NCBI RefSeq assembly: GCF_031143425.1
Contig: NW_027150001.1
Location: 1-64,000 of the forward strand
Length of the DNA: 64,000 bases
Direction of reading: 5' to 3'
Source: Pleurodeles waltl
Taxonomy: Eukaryota; Chordata; Amphibia; Caudata; Salamandridae
Shown: positions 45,890 through 59,427 of the stretch, piece after piece
Layout: each line of letters opens with the position of its first letter
How positions within the stretch are numbered: the stretch's first letter is position 1
Program-made: the position numbers and the translations under genes
The notes under the pieces: model-generated
What the model was told of the DNA's origin: nothing
Databases searched by the model: none
Seen by the model: the letters and a program-made list of their open reading frames with translations, nothing else

Positions 45890-46889
45890 CCTTGAGAAAA
45901 GGAGAGCCAAAAAGCAGTACCTCAGCCAAAGGACCTGATTCAGACGAGGCCAAATCTGTCAGTTTGGGATCCATCTTGATTAAAAATGGAGCGCCGCCAC
46001 TCACTAGAGATAGCTCACTTTGGGTTTTCCAGAAAGCACAAGGCTCTCTGGGCCCAACCAACCAGAACTTCAGGGTTAACAGGGATACCTGATGCCTTAG
46101 CCTAAAAACCCAGCTCCAAGATCTTAGTAGGAGGGCCTGAGACATCCAGGAGTTTGTCATGACAGCCTCACCAGGCACGATCAATGCCCTTTTTAAGGTC
46201 TTTGGAGAAATTCTTAAGATAGGTTACCAGGGTGGGATCTATCTCCGTAGTCTCAGTAACCTTTGAGGGAAAATCATGTCTAGGACATTCAGATCTCAGC
46301 CGAGACCTGACATCTTTGTCGAAACAATGCCGAATGTGTGCTTGAACGTATTCGGCTACCTCCGAAGGCGGAGCCCAGGAGTAAGATCTAGGGCGGACAG
46401 TATCTTCGGGTTCGAAAGTGAGTACTTTCAGAGGCTGAGAAGCCACTTGAGTGTGCCGTGATTTGGCTTTTCATTTACAGGGAGGAGAATCAGTGTCCTT
46501 ATCCGGATTGTTAGAGGAAGACGAGGAATCTGAATCCTCCTTACTCTCAGCTCTTAGATGAAGAGACTATGAGGATGAGAAACAGTTCGCCCTAGTCAAG
46601 GATTCTACAATTTGTTCAAATCAGCTTGGTGAGGGTTTGCAACAGAACTTGAGCCGGAAGGGTCTTGCGAAAACGGCAGCTCTTCCTGGCTGCTGCAATG
46701 TGGGACCCAGCCCTGCTGATCAGTGAAACCCAATAAGAGATGCTTAATCGTCTGGGTAGCTTTATCTAAGGCCACATTGACTGTGTGCCGAACACCAGCA
46801 TCGAGGGCATAGACAAGGTCTCGCTCAAATGACCCCACGGAGTCATCATAAAAGGTAACTTCCCCAGATTCTCCTTCATAACCATCCAT
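45890..46889 (-). mobile_element. DIRS ORF1 remnant, copy 8
   Basis: Type B variants. Confidence 0.75.
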
Positions 46890-46898
46890 GCTGTAGAG

Positions 46899-47124
46899 CA
46901 GTGGTTCCCAACCTGTGGTCCGGGGACCCCTAGGAGTCCGCAAAGCCTCCTCTGGGGGCCGTGATTACTTAGAAAATCAAATAATAGTAACAGATTAGGT
47001 CCCCAGCTTTCAGTAATGACTCAGTGGGGGGTCCCCAGATTCCAATAATGGTTCATTGGGGGTCCCCAGGTTCCAGTAGTGATAAAGTGGGGGTTCACAC
47101 AAGTCAAAAGGTTGGGAAGCACTG
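46899..47124. mobile_element. hAT MITE, copy 8
   Basis: Same insertion site and TSD, 226 bp. Confidence 0.88.
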
Positions 47125-47761
47125 CTGTAGAGTGTCAGGTCAGAAAAGTGGGAATTTGAAAGGGGCAGAGGAAACTGCCAATAGGAACTTCAAATAAAGT
47201 GGGAAGTAAAGCTGACAAACTTCAAAGCAGGCTAATATGCTCAGGGAGGGCCACAAGCCAGTAGTAAAGTGTGGGGGGAGGCCTGCTTAGAATAGAATAA
47301 ATTCCACTAATAAAGTGGCATTTGAGAACGGCAAAGTAGGTAGGGACGTGCGCAGGGGTGGGCTGCTTTAGAGTATTTCCATTGAAGTAAAGAGACATAG
47401 ACAGGCAGGCGACTGTAAGCGGAGACAGGTGCATATATGTAACCAGAGTCCTATCCAGAGAGTCAGATGCATATATGTGCACAGAGGAAAGTTTGGACAG
47501 ACAAATGTATGTACCCAGAGGCAGGTCCAAAGAGACAGATACATGTATATACCCTGAGACAGGCTGAGCGAGAGAGATGCATGTTTGTAGCTAGAGGCAG
47601 GTCTAGGGAAAGTGGTCCATGAGACTGGAGCAGAGCAAGAGGTAGAGAAAGGGAGAGGATCATGACTGAAGTCAGAGGTCTTAAAAAGAAATGACTTCTA
47701 CTGACAACACTCCCTGGTGCATCACAGAAAAGAGATATATTGCCCAAGCCTAGCTAAAGGA

Positions 47762-47834
47762 GCAGGGTTATCTCACTTGGTAGTGCACGAGCCTTTTAAT
47801 ATCAGGGTCACGGGTTCGAGCCCCCAGTTAAGCA
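47762..47834 (+). pseudogene. tRNA-Lys-like pseudogene, copy 8
   Basis: Same sequence as copy 1. Confidence 0.8.
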
Positions 47835-48499
47835 ATTAGTATTTTTTTGTTTAAGGTTTATTCCAATTTTTTTTACAGACTTCCTGCTTTTCACCAATAC
47901 TACTCAGGCTTTGAAAACACAACTCCTGCAGTTTGCCTCACAATCTCTCCCATCATATTCCACAGCGCTTTCCACTCACGAAAGGTGCCTCAAAGCCGGG
48001 TTTAGCCCTGCCTCCTCTAAACACATCCAGAAACCTGTACTTTAATCCCCAAAAATTCTAGCTATTGCGTCACGAATTTTCAATTCTATTAAGGACACGG
48101 AGGCGCGGATTGTCACAGCAGCCAATCAATGTTAAAAACTACATATCCCAACATTCCCAGTAGTCCATAACATGCCCAATCCCAGGCCTGCTCTCCATAT
48201 AAATATCTCTGCCTCCTTAGTCCTTCATCTTTCTTTGCAATAACCAAACAAAATAACCTGCACTCTAAGAATTGAAATCTTCCAACTCCAACGAAGAAAA
48301 CAAATTGAAGCCACCAACCGAACCCTGGTGCACGTTCCATGCCGGTATCGTCTCTCCTAGTACTCATGCGCCCTTATTATCCGATCCTGTTAATGAAAGG
48401 AAACAGTGCTAATAATCTGCTATTGACTATTAAGAAAAAATATGGATGGCTATCTCAATAATACATATAAAATCATCATATATGAATTGTGCTGTAACT

Positions 48500-49327
48500 T
48501 TCTGCATTATGCCAGCGTGCCCTATGCCAGTCTGTGCTTGTGATAGGTCCCATCTGTCCTTTAGGTCTCTACTTTGTGTCAGTCAGCCCTATGCCAGTCT
48601 GCACCTGTGATCCTTCTACAGCTCCATGCTTCAAATCTTTGCACAGTGCCAGTCTACCTTGTGCCAGTCCCGACGTTCATACTTCACATCAGTGCTGTAG
48701 CTATGCCCTATGCCAGTCTGCACCTGTGAGGCTTATTAAACACCATATTGCAGCTGCCTACATTGTGCCAATCTGTCACGTGCCAGTCTGTAGCTGTGAT
48801 GCTTCATATCAGTGCTGTAGGTCTTTGCATTGTGCCAGTCTGCCTTGTGCCAGTCTGCACATGTGATGCTTCACATCAGTGCTGTAGCTCTGCATGGCAG
48901 CAGTCTACTATGCTCCAGCCATTCCTGTGATACTTCACATCAGTGCTGTAGCTCTCTGCATTGCACCAGTCTGCCCTGTGTCAGTCTGTATCTTGACACT
49001 TCACATCAGTGCTGTAGCTCTCTGCATTGCACGAGCCTGTCCTGTGCCAGTCTGCACCTGTGATCCTTCCACACCTCCAGGGTACAGGGCTTTGCATTGC
49101 ACCAGTCTGTTCTGCACCAGCCTGTACCTGAGGTGCTTCTTGATTACAGTGGTGTAGCTGTCTGCACTGTGCCAGTCTGTTCCTGTGATGCTTCTGCGCA
49201 GCTTTGGTGCAGCTGTTTGCACTGCGCCAGTGTGGCCTTCTGAGACAGTCCCTGCCAGGGCCTCACAAGCGCCCTGTAGCTGTGCTATTGAGTTGTACGT
49301 TGACTGTGTTCAGCTGCTGTAGCTCAC
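48500..49327. repeat. ~66-bp minisatellite, copies 8/9
   Basis: Same length and order as the first array. Confidence 0.8.
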
Positions 49328-49759
49328 TGTAGGCCGGCTGTGAGGCGCTGCGGGCTCAGTCTGTCCTTCACAGTCTCTCTGTGGGAGTGTGTGTTTGTCA
49401 TGTCCTTGAATCCAGCGAAAAAAGGAAGTATAAATGAGATGCAGAAAAGCCCCATTCTCTAGCTGCTGGACAGACACGCGTCCTTGAGCCTCCTGCAGAG
49501 GTGCAGAGCTGCCAGGGGTGCCAGGGGCTGGAGGCGGAGAGCGTCTGCTTTGGAATATTTCCATTGAAGTGAAGGGAGAGGGCGAACGGGGAGCGGAGAG
49601 GCGGCTTCCTAGCAGTGAGTGTGGAGTGTCAGCTTGGTCCATCCAGAGGCAGGCAGGGGGGTGTGATGAGACTGAGGCAGAGCGAGAGGTAGAGACAGAG
49701 GGAGCTGCAGCACTGGAAGCGGAAGCTTTGAAATAGGACCGCAAGGGCCCTTTAATGTG

Positions 49760-49832
49760 GCCCGGCTAGCTCAGTCGGTAGAGCATGAGACTCTTAATCT
49801 CAGGGTCGTGGGTTCGAGCCCCATGTTGGGCG
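49760..49832 (+). tRNA. tRNA-Lys(CTT), copy 9, C65T variant
   Basis: C to T at 49824 (nucleotide 65) changes the outermost T-stem pair from G49-C65 to a G-U wobble. The B box is untouched. The flank is type A, but TTTAAAATA has become TTTGAAATA about 30 bp upstream. Confidence 0.95.
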
Positions 49833-50130
49833 CTGATACATTTTTTTGTGCTGTACTGTTTTTTTTATCTTCGGGTTCGCACCTCCAACAGTGGTTTTAT
49901 AAAAATTAACAGCGCCCTTTCGGGACTTCACTTTACAATTTCGTTATTTATGTCTGCACACGGGCGGGGACGAGAGCTCTTTATGTCTGCACACGGGCGG
50001 GGACGAGAGCTCTCTTCATGTTCACACTTGTAGGGGGTCGCTGCTCCCCGTCCTCTAACTCCGCTGCTGCGCCGCACTCCCATGACCTGTGTGTAAATAT
50101 GGAGAGTTTAAGTGAGCAAAAACAATGTTG

Positions 50131-50240
50131 TGTCAGAAGGGGGATTTGAACCCACGCCTCCAATCGGAGACCAGAACACCCAGCTGAGGGGAAGAGACAG
50201 CTCTTGAGTCTGGCGCCTTAGACCGCTCGGCCATCCTGAC
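50131..50240 (-). tRNA. tRNA-Leu(CAA) with intron, copy 9, T-stem mismatch
   Basis: The + strand T is replaced by G at 50140, which on the gene strand is A to C at nucleotide 64. This breaks the T50-A64 pair and leaves a U-C mismatch one pair in from the outer end of the T stem. Promoter boxes, intron (50202-50177) and terminator are unchanged, so the gene is probably transcribed but may give a less stable tRNA. Confidence 0.93.
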
Positions 50241-52016
50241 AACTGAGAAAGAGGGGGCCGGATATGATATCATCACGCATGTGACACGCCTCCGCGAGCT
50301 CTGTTTCTGGGTTTTATCGGGGTGCCCTTTAGCAGGACACACCTTCGTGTCTCACCTGGCAGCCAGGGCCCGAGGGCCCAACCTCACACTCTTTAACTCT
50401 AATCCCCGCTTTACACCAACCAGGAACCGCAGCCCTCGGCTCCGCTGCCTTTCCAGTGCTCGTCTCTCGCTCCTCCTCAGAGGCTCGTGCCGGCTGCAGG
50501 GAACCCAAACTGCGCGCCACGGCACCCTGCTGCGCCCCCACAGCCACCCAGGGCCGCTGTCCTCGCACTTGCTCAGCAGGGTCCATTATCAATTACCCCG
50601 GCCTCTGGAGTGCAGGCCGGGGGCGCTACGTCTGGCGCCTTCTAGGTGCTGCACTTGCTGCCTCTTAGCGACACACCGGAGAGCAGGATGCATTTAAGCA
50701 TGCAATCTTCCATTCCGCTAAAGTCAACCATGCAAGTGCTTAGAAAAAATATATCACCGCTCTCAACAGGCACGGACCACCTTCTCTGAGAGCTACCGCT
50801 CCCAGCCGCAGCAGAAGATAAACACCAAATACCCTGGCAGAAATCGCCAGCCGCACATGGGCCGGATTGCAGGCTACCCCACCGCATCTTCCTGCTGAGT
50901 TGGCCTCTAAGAGAAGTGGGCGCTTGCTGCAGCGTGGACTTTCCCCTTTCAGCAGGGGTCATCCAGTGAGGTCCATGGTCAGCCAGGCGATCTACCTGGC
51001 ACGGTAGCTCAAAGCTGGCTTCTCTTGCTTTTAAAAGTGAAAAAAGCCCGACATTCCTCCGGCGAGTGGAACCCACCCCTGAACATGAGCCTGGAGTCAA
51101 ACTTTGCCCATGTGAACAAGTGACACACCCATTTACAGCACACTGTTTTCACACAGATAAGTATATGTGCATACATTTTTTAATTCCAGATCTTTTATTA
51201 GAAATAAAACAAAGAACAGAGACGAATAGCTTCAGTTGTTACCCTATATGCCAGATTTCTTTCGATGCATGAACCAATCAGCTGTTTCCCAGTCTACGAA
51301 GGTATTACAGGTACGGATGGCATTTTGTGCCATTATGAGACCCGATGTTAATTCTACATTGATTGAACCTATATTTATGAGGCTGCATACGAAGTTATAT
51401 TTTGAGAGGCTACTTATTTACCAAGTGTTCTCCTTACTTCACTGGTTCACAAGATGCACACAAAATAAGATGACATTACATACTGTGTTCCAGTATCTGC
51501 TCAGTATCCACAGAGCATTGTGCACCTTATATTTAATGTTTTATTATGGAGTTTTGGTCTGTTTGAACATTAATACAAATACACACTTTTAACAAATGGG
51601 TTCTGTGGTTGTATAAAGTTTAGGTTAAGAATGTTTCAGAGTGAGCCTGGTGTAAAGTAATAAATTATAGAATTGTTTTCCTTGGCACTTTTTTTTTTTA
51701 ACACAAAAACAAAAAGTTTTTAATGAATGATTTTTGTGGAATCAACTTCATAACGCCTCTTTGTTCTACCCAGGGTCCTTGGTGTTAAGGTCCAGTTCTG
51801 GATTACAGTGCCTCCCACCTGCTGTGAAGCAGTCACTTTAATTCTTCTGTTGAGCCAACTTTCTCAAGTTTGTGAAACACAGTCACTATAAATACTACCG
51901 CCCTGTTCTTTATTTGTAAAAAAAATGTTTTCAGTTTATTAACACTTCCCTGGAAATGGTGCTGGAGCGTGGACAGCAGTGATTCCCAAACTGTGCGCTG
52001 TGGCACCCCGAAAGTT

Positions 52017-53016
52017 CCTTGAGAAAAGGAGAGCCAAAAAGCAGTCCCTCAGCCAAAGGACCTGATTCAGACGAGGCCAAATCTGTCAGTTTGGGATCCA
52101 TCTTGATTAAAAATGGAGCGCCGCCACTCACTAGAGATAGCTCACTTTGGGTTTTCCAGAAAGCACAAGGCTCTCTGGGCCCAACCAACCAGAACTTCAG
52201 GGTTAACAGGGATACCTGATGCCTTAGCCTAAAAACCCAGCTCCAAGATCTTAGTAGGAGGGCCTGAGACATCCAGGAGTTTGTCCTGACAGCCTCACCA
52301 GGCACGATCAATGCCCTTTTTAAGGTCTTTGGAGAAATTCTTAAGATAGGTTACCAGGGTGGGATCTATCTCCGTAGTCTCAGTAACCTTTGAGGGAAAA
52401 TCATGTCTAGGACATTCAGATCTCAGCCGAGACCTGACATCTTTGTCGAAACAATGCCGAATGTGTGCTTGAACGTATTCGGCTACCTCCGAAGGCGGAG
52501 CCCAGGAGTAAGATCTAGGGCGGACAGTATCTTCGGGTTCGAAAGTGAGTACTTTCAGAGGCTGAGAAGCCACTTGAGTGTGCCGTGATTTGGCTTTTCA
52601 TTTACAGGGAGGAGAATCAGTGTCCTTATCCGGATTGTTAGAGGAAGACGAGGAATCTGAATCCTCCTTACTCTCAGCTCTTAGATGAAGAGACTATGAG
52701 GATGAGAAACAGTTCGCCCTAGTCAAGGATTCTACAATTTGTTCAAATCAGCTTGGTGAGGGTTTGCAACAGAACTTGAGCCGGAAGGGTCTTGCGAAAA
52801 CGGCAGCTCTTCCTGGCTGCTGCAATGTGGGACCCAGCCCTGCTGATCAGTGAAACCCAATAAGAGATGCTTAATCGTCTGGGTAGCTTTATCTAAGGCC
52901 ACATTGACTGTGTGCCGAACACCAGCATCGAGGGCATAGACAAGGTCTCGCTCAAATGACCCCACGGAGTCATCATAAAAGGTAACTTCCCCAGATTCTC
53001 CTTCATAACCATCCAT
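52017..53016 (-). mobile_element. DIRS ORF1 remnant, copy 9
   Basis: Type A variants. Confidence 0.75.
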
Positions 53017-53025
53017 GCTGTAGAG

Positions 53026-53251
53026 CAGTGGTTCCCAACCTGTGGTCCGGGGACCCCTAGGAGTCCGCAAAGCCTCCTCTGGGGGCCGTGATTACTTAGA
53101 AAATCAAATAATAGTAACAGATTAGGTCCCCAGCTTTCAGTAATGACTCAGTGGGGGGTCCCCAGATTCCAATAATGGTTCATTGGGGGTCCCCAGGTTC
53201 CAGTAGTGATAAAGTGGGGGTTCACACAAGTCAAAAGGTTGGGAAGCACTG
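53026..53251. mobile_element. hAT MITE, copy 9
   Basis: Same insertion site and TSD, 226 bp. Confidence 0.88.
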
Positions 53252-53889
53252 CTGTAGAGTGTCAGGTCAGAAAAGTGGGAATTTGAAAGGGGCAGAGGAA
53301 ACTGCCAATAGGAACTTCAAATAAAGTGGGAAGTAAAGCTGACAAACTTCAAAGCAGGCTAATATGCTCAGGGAGGGCCACAAGCCAGTAGTAAAGTGTG
53401 GGGGGAGGCCTGCTTAGAATAGAATAAATTCCACTAATAAAGTGGCATTTGAGAACGGCAAAGTAGGTAGGGACGTGCGCAGGGGGTGGGCTGCTTTAGA
53501 GTATTTCCATTGAAGTAAAGAGACATAGACAGGCAGGCGACTGTAAGCGGAGACAGGTGCATATATGTAACCAGAGTCCTATCCAGAGAGTCAGATGCAT
53601 ATATGTGCACAGAGGAAAGTTTGGACAGACAAATGTATGTACCCAGAGGCAGGTCCAAAGAGACAGATACATGTATATACCCTGAGACAGGCTGAGCGAG
53701 AGAGATGCATGTTTGTAGCTAGAGGCAGGTCTAGGGAAAGTGGTCCATGAGACTGGAGCAGAGCAAGAGGTAGAGAAAGGGAGAGGATCATGACTGAAGT
53801 CAGAGGTCTTAAAAAGAAATGACTTCTACTGACAACACTCCCTGGTGCATCACAGAAAAGAGATATATTGCCCAAGCCTAGCTAAAGGA

Positions 53890-53962
53890 GCAGGGTTATC
53901 TCACTTGGTAGTGCACGAGCCTTTTAATATCAGGGTCACGGGTTCGAGCCCCCAGTTAAGCA
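53890..53962 (+). pseudogene. tRNA-Lys-like pseudogene, copy 9
   Basis: Same sequence as copy 1. Confidence 0.8.
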
Positions 53963-54627
53963 ATTAGTATTTTTTTGTTTAAGGTTTATTCCAATTTTTT
54001 TTACAGACTTCCTGCTTTTCACCAATACTACTCAGGCTTTGAAAACACAACTCCTGCAGTTTGCCTCACAATCTCTCCCATCATATTCCACAGCGCTTTC
54101 CACTCACGAAAGGTGCCTCAAAGCCGGGTTTAGCCCTGCCTCCTCTAAACACATCCAGAAACCTGTACTTTAATCCCCAAAAATTCTAGCTATTGCGTCA
54201 CGAATTTTCAATTCTATTAAGGACACGGAGGCGCGGATTGTCACAGCAGCCAATCAATGTTAAAAACTACATATCCCAACATTCCCAGTAGTCCATAACA
54301 TGCCCAATCCCAGGCCTGCTCTCCATATAAATATCTCTGCCTCCTTAGTCCTTCATCTTTCTTTGCAATAACCAAACAAAATAACCTGCACTCTAAGAAT
54401 TGAAATCTTCCAACTCCAACGAAGAAAACAAATTGAAGCCACCAACCGAACCCTGGTGCACGTTCCATGCCGGTATCGTCTCTCCTAGTACTCATGCGCC
54501 CTTATTATCCGATCCTGTTAATGAAAGGAAACAGTGCTAATAATCTGCTATTGACTATTAAGAAAAAATATGGATGGCTATCTCAATAATACATATAAAA
54601 TCATCATATATGAATTGTGCTGTAACT

Positions 54628-55455
54628 TTCTGCATTATGCCAGCGTGCCCTATGCCAGTCTGTGCTTGTGATAGGTCCCATCTGTCCTTTAGGTCTCTAC
54701 TTTGTGTCAGTCAGCCCTATGCCAGTCTGCACCTGTGATCCTTCTACAGCTCCATGCTTCAAATCTTTGCACAGTGCCAGTCTACCTTGTGCCAGTCCCG
54801 ACGTTCATACTTCACATCAGTGCTGTAGCTATGCCCTATGCCAGTCTGCACCTGTGAGGCTTATTAAACACCATATTGCAGCTGCCTACATTGTGCCAAT
54901 CTGTCACGTGCCAGTCTGTAGCTGTGATGCTTCATATCAGTGCTGTAGGTCTTTGCATTGTGCCAGTCTGCCTTGTGCCAGTCTGCACATGTGATGCTTC
55001 ACATCAGTGCTGTAGCTCTGCATGGCAGCAGTCTACTATGCTCCAGCCATTCCTGTGATACTTCACATCAGTGCTGTAGCTCTCTGCATTGCACCAGTCT
55101 GCCCTGTGTCAGTCTGTATCTTGACACTTCACATCAGTGCTGTAGCTCTCTGCATTGCACGAGCCTGTCCTGTGCCAGTCTGCACCTGTGATCCTTCCAC
55201 ACCTCCAGGGTACAGGGCTTTGCATTGCACCAGTCTGTTCTGCACCAGCCTGTACCTGAGGTGCTTCTTGATTACAGTGGTGTAGCTGTCTGCACTGTGC
55301 CAGTCTGTTCCTGTGATGCTTCTGCGCAGCTTTGGTGCAGCTGTTTGCACTGCGCCAGTGTGGCCTTCTGAGACAGTCCCTGCCAGGGCCTCACAAGCGC
55401 CCTGTAGCTGTGCTATTGAGTTGTACGTTGACTGTGTTCAGCTGCTGTAGCTCAC
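54628..55455. repeat. ~66-bp minisatellite, copies 9/10
   Basis: Same length and order as the first array. Confidence 0.8.
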
Positions 55456-55934
55456 TGTAGGCCGGCTGTGAGGCGCTGCGGGCTCAGTCTGTCCTTCACA
55501 GTCTCTCTGTGGGAGTGTGTGTTTGTCATGTCCTTGAATCCAGCGAAAAAAGGAAGTATAAATGAGATGCAGAAAAGCCCCATTCTCTAGCTGCTGGACA
55601 GACACGCGTCCTTGAGCCTCCTGCAGAGGTGCAGAGCTGCCAGGGGTGCCAGGGGCTGGAGGCGGAGAGCGTCTGCTTTGGAATATTTCCATTGAAGTGA
55701 AGGGAGAGGGCGAACGGGGAGCGGAGAGGCGGCTTCCTAGCAGTGAGTGTGGAGTGTCAGCTTGGTCCATCCAGAGGCAGGCAGGGGGGTGTGATGAGAC
55801 TGAGGCAGAGCGAGAGGTAGAGACAGAGGGAGCTGCAGCACTGGAAGCGGGAGCTTTAAAATACACAGTAGAATCGGCACACGTGTGTTTCTTCAGAGGA
55901 GTCACACAAAGGACCGCAAGGTTTGTGTTATGTG

Positions 55935-56007
55935 GCCCGGCTAGCTCAGTCGGTAGAGCATGAGACTCTTAATCTCAGGGTCGTGGGTTCGAGCCCCACG
56001 TTGGGCG
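55935..56007 (+). tRNA. tRNA-Lys(CTT), copy 10
   Basis: Gene body identical to copy 1, type B flank with E-box at 55878-55887. Confidence 0.97.
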
Positions 56008-56305
56008 CTGATACATTTTTTTTGTGCTGTACTGTTTTTTTATCTTCGGGTTCGCACCTCCAACAGTGGTTTTATAAAAATTAACAGCGCCCTTTCGGGA
56101 CTTCACTTTACAATTTCGTTATTTATGTCTGCACACGGGCGGGGACGAGAGCTCTTTATGTCTGCACACGGGCGGGGACGAGAGCTCTCTTCATGTTCAC
56201 ACTTGTAGGGGGTCGCTGCTCCCCGTCCTCTAACTCCGCTGCTGCGCCGCACTCCCATGACCTGTGTGTAAATATGGAGAGTTTAAGTGAGCAAAAACAA
56301 TGTTG

Positions 56306-56415
56306 TGTCAGAAGTGGGATTTGAACCCACGCCTCCAATCGGAGACCAGAACACCCAGCTGAGGGGAAGAGACAGCTCTTGAGTCTGGCGCCTTAGACCG
56401 CTCGGCCATCCTGAC
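56306..56415 (-). tRNA. tRNA-Leu(CAA) with intron, copy 10
   Basis: Identical to copy 1; intron at 56377-56352. Confidence 0.96.
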
Positions 56416-58192
56416 AACTGAGATAGGTGAAGGCCGGATATAATATCATCACGTATGTGACACGCCTCCGCGAGCTCTGTTTCTGGGTTTTATCGGGGTG
56501 CCCTTTAGCAGGACACACCTTCGTGTCTCACCTGGCAGCCAGGGCCCGAGGGCCCAACCTCACACTCTTTAACCCTAATCCCCGCTTTACACCAACCAGG
56601 AACCGCAGCCCTCGGCTCCGCTGCCTTTCCAGTGCTCGTCTCTCGCTCCTCCTCAGAGGCTCGTGCCGGCTGCAGGGAACCCAAACTGCGCGCCACGGCA
56701 CCCTGCTGCGCCCCCACAGCCACCCAGGGCCGCTGTCCTCGCACTTGCTCAGCAGGGTCCATTATCAATTACCCCGGCCTCTGGAGTGCAGGCCGGGGGC
56801 GCTACGTCTGGCGCCTTCTAGGTGCTGCACTTGCTGCCTCTTAGCGACACACCGGAGAGCAGGATGCATTTAAGCATGCAATCTTCCATTCCGCTAAAGT
56901 CAACCATGCAAGTGCTTAGGAAAAATATATCACCGCTCTCAACAGGCACGGACCACCTTCTCTGAGAGCTACCGCTCCCAGCCGCAGCAGAAGATAAACA
57001 CCAAATACCCTGGCAGAAATCGCCAGCCGCACATGGGCCGGATTGCAGGCTACCCCACCGCATCTTCCTGCTGAGTTGGCCTCTAAGAGAAGTGGGCGCT
57101 TGCTGCAGCGTGGACTTTCCCCTTTCAGCAGGGGTCATCCAGTGAGGTCCATGGTCAGCCAGGCGATCTACCTGGCACGGTAGCTCAAAGCTGGCTTCTC
57201 TTGCTTTTAAAAGTGAAAAAAGCCCGACATTCCTCCGGCGAGTGGAACCCACCCCTGAACATGAGCCTGGAGTCAAACTTTGCCCATGTGAACAAGTGAC
57301 ACACCCATTTGCAGCACACTGTTTTCACACAGATAAGTATATGTGCATACATTTTTTAATTCCAGATCTTTTATTAGAAATAAAACAAAGAACAGAGACG
57401 AATAGCTTCAGTTGTTACCCTATATGCCAGATTTCTTTCGATGCATGAACCAATCAGCTGTTTCCCAGTCTACGAAGGTATTACAGGTACGGATGGCATT
57501 TTGTGCCATTATGAGACCCGATGTTAATTCTACATTGATTGAACCTATATTTATGAGGCTGCATACGAAGTTATATTTTGAGAGGCTACTTATTTACCAA
57601 GTGTTCTCCTTACTTCACTGGTTCACAAGATGCACACAAAATAAGATGACATTACATACTGTGTTCCAGTATCTGCTCAGTATCCACAGAGCATTGTGCA
57701 CCTTATATTTAATGTTTTATTATGGAGTTTTGGTCTGTTTGAACATTAATACAAATACACATTTTTAACAAATGGGTTCTGTGGTTGTATAAAGTTTAGG
57801 TTAAGAATGTTTCAGAGTGAGCCTGGTGTAAAGTAATAAATTATAGAATTGTTTTCCTTGGCACTTTTTTTTTAGAACACAAAAACAAAAAGTTTTTAAT
57901 GAATGATTTTTGTGGAATCAACTTCATAACGCCTCTTTGTTCTACCCAGGGTCCTTGGTGTTAAGGTCCAGTTCTGGATTACAGTGCCTCCCACCTGCTG
58001 TGAAGCAGTCACTTTAATTCTTCTGTTGAGCCAACTTTCTCAAGTTTGTGAAACACAGTCACTATAAATACTACCGCCCTGTTCTTTATTTGTAAAAAAA
58101 ATGTTTTCAGTTTATTAACACTTCCCTGGAAATGGTGCTGGAGCGTGGACAGCAGTGATTCCCAAACTGTGCGCTGTGGCACCCCGAAAGTT

Positions 58193-59192
58193 CCTTGAGA
58201 AAAGGAGAGCCAAAAAGCAGTCCCTCAGCCAAAGGACCTGATTCAGACGAGGCCAAATCTGTCAGTTTGGGATCCATCTTGATTAAAAATGGAGCGCCGC
58301 CACTCACTAGAGATAGCTCACTTTGGGTTTTCCAGAAAGCACAAGGCTCTCTGGGCCCAACCAACCAGAACTTCAGGGTTAACAGGGATACCTGATGCCT
58401 TAGCCTAAAAACCCAGCTCCAAGATCTTAGTAGGAGGGCCTGAGACATCCAGGAGTTTGTCCTGACAGCCTCACCAGGCACGATCAATGCCCTTTTTAAG
58501 GTCTTTGGAGAAATTCTTAAGATAGGTTACCAGGGTGGGATCTATCTCCGTAGTCTCAGTAACCTTTGAGGGAAAATCATGTCTAGGACATTCAGATCTC
58601 AGCCGAGACCTGACATCTTTGTCGAAACAATGCCGAATGTGTGCTTGAACGTATTCGGCTACCTCCGAAGGCGGAGCCCAGGAGTAAGATCTAGGGCGGA
58701 CAGTATCTTCGGGTTCGAAAGTGAGTACTTTCAGAGGCTGAGAAGCCACTTGAGTGTGCCGTGATTTGGCTTTTCATTTACAGGGAGGAGAATCAGTGTC
58801 CTTATCCGGATTGTTAGAGGAAGACGAGGAATCTGAATCCTCCTTACTCTCAGCTCTTAGATGAAGAGACTATGAGGATGAGAAACAGTTCGCCCTAGTC
58901 AAGGATTCTACAATTTGTTCAAATCAGCTTGGTGAGGGTTTGCAACAGAACTTGAGCCGGAAGGGTCTTGCGAAAACGGCAGCTCTTCCTGGCTGCTGCA
59001 ATGTGGGACCCAGCCCTGCTGATCAGTGAAACCCAATAAGAGATGCTTAATCGTCTGGGTAGCTTTATCTAAGGCCACATTGACTGTGTGCCGAACACCA
59101 GCATCGAGGGCATAGACAAGGTCTCGCTCAAATGACCCCACGGAGTCATCATAAAAGGTAACTTCCCCAGATTCTCCTTCATAACCATCCAT
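58193..59192 (-). mobile_element. DIRS ORF1 remnant, copy 10
   Basis: Type A variants in a unit that is otherwise type B upstream, marking the mosaic switch. Confidence 0.75.
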
Positions 59193-59201
59193 GCTGTAGA
59201 G

Positions 59202-59427
59202 CAGTGGTTCCCAACCTGTGGTCCGGGGACCCCTAGGAGTCCGCAAAGCCTCCTCTGGGGGCCGTGATTACTTAGAAAATCAAATAATAGTAACAGATTA
59301 GGTCCCCAGCTTTCAGTAATGACTCAGTGGGGGGTCCCCAGATTCCAATAATGGTTCATTGGGGGTCCCCAGGTTCCAGTAGTGATAAAGTGGGGGTTCA
59401 CACAAGTCAAAAGGTTGGGAAGCACTG
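59202..59427. mobile_element. hAT MITE, copy 10
   Basis: Same insertion site and TSD, 226 bp. Confidence 0.88.

Larger units (their letters stand above)
43003..49177. repeat. Tandem unit copy 8 (type B, 6,175 bp)
   Basis: Type B. GGATATAATATC upstream of tRNA-Leu (near 44133) is shared only with copy 10, and the 4-G run near 47353 only with copy 3. Confidence 0.97.
49178..55305. repeat. Tandem unit copy 9 (type A with a B-like 5' end, 6,128 bp)
   Basis: Lacks the 47-bp segment but has the B-type 6-G run just before that point (near 49656). It is the copy with most tRNA changes: one substitution in each tRNA gene. Confidence 0.97.
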
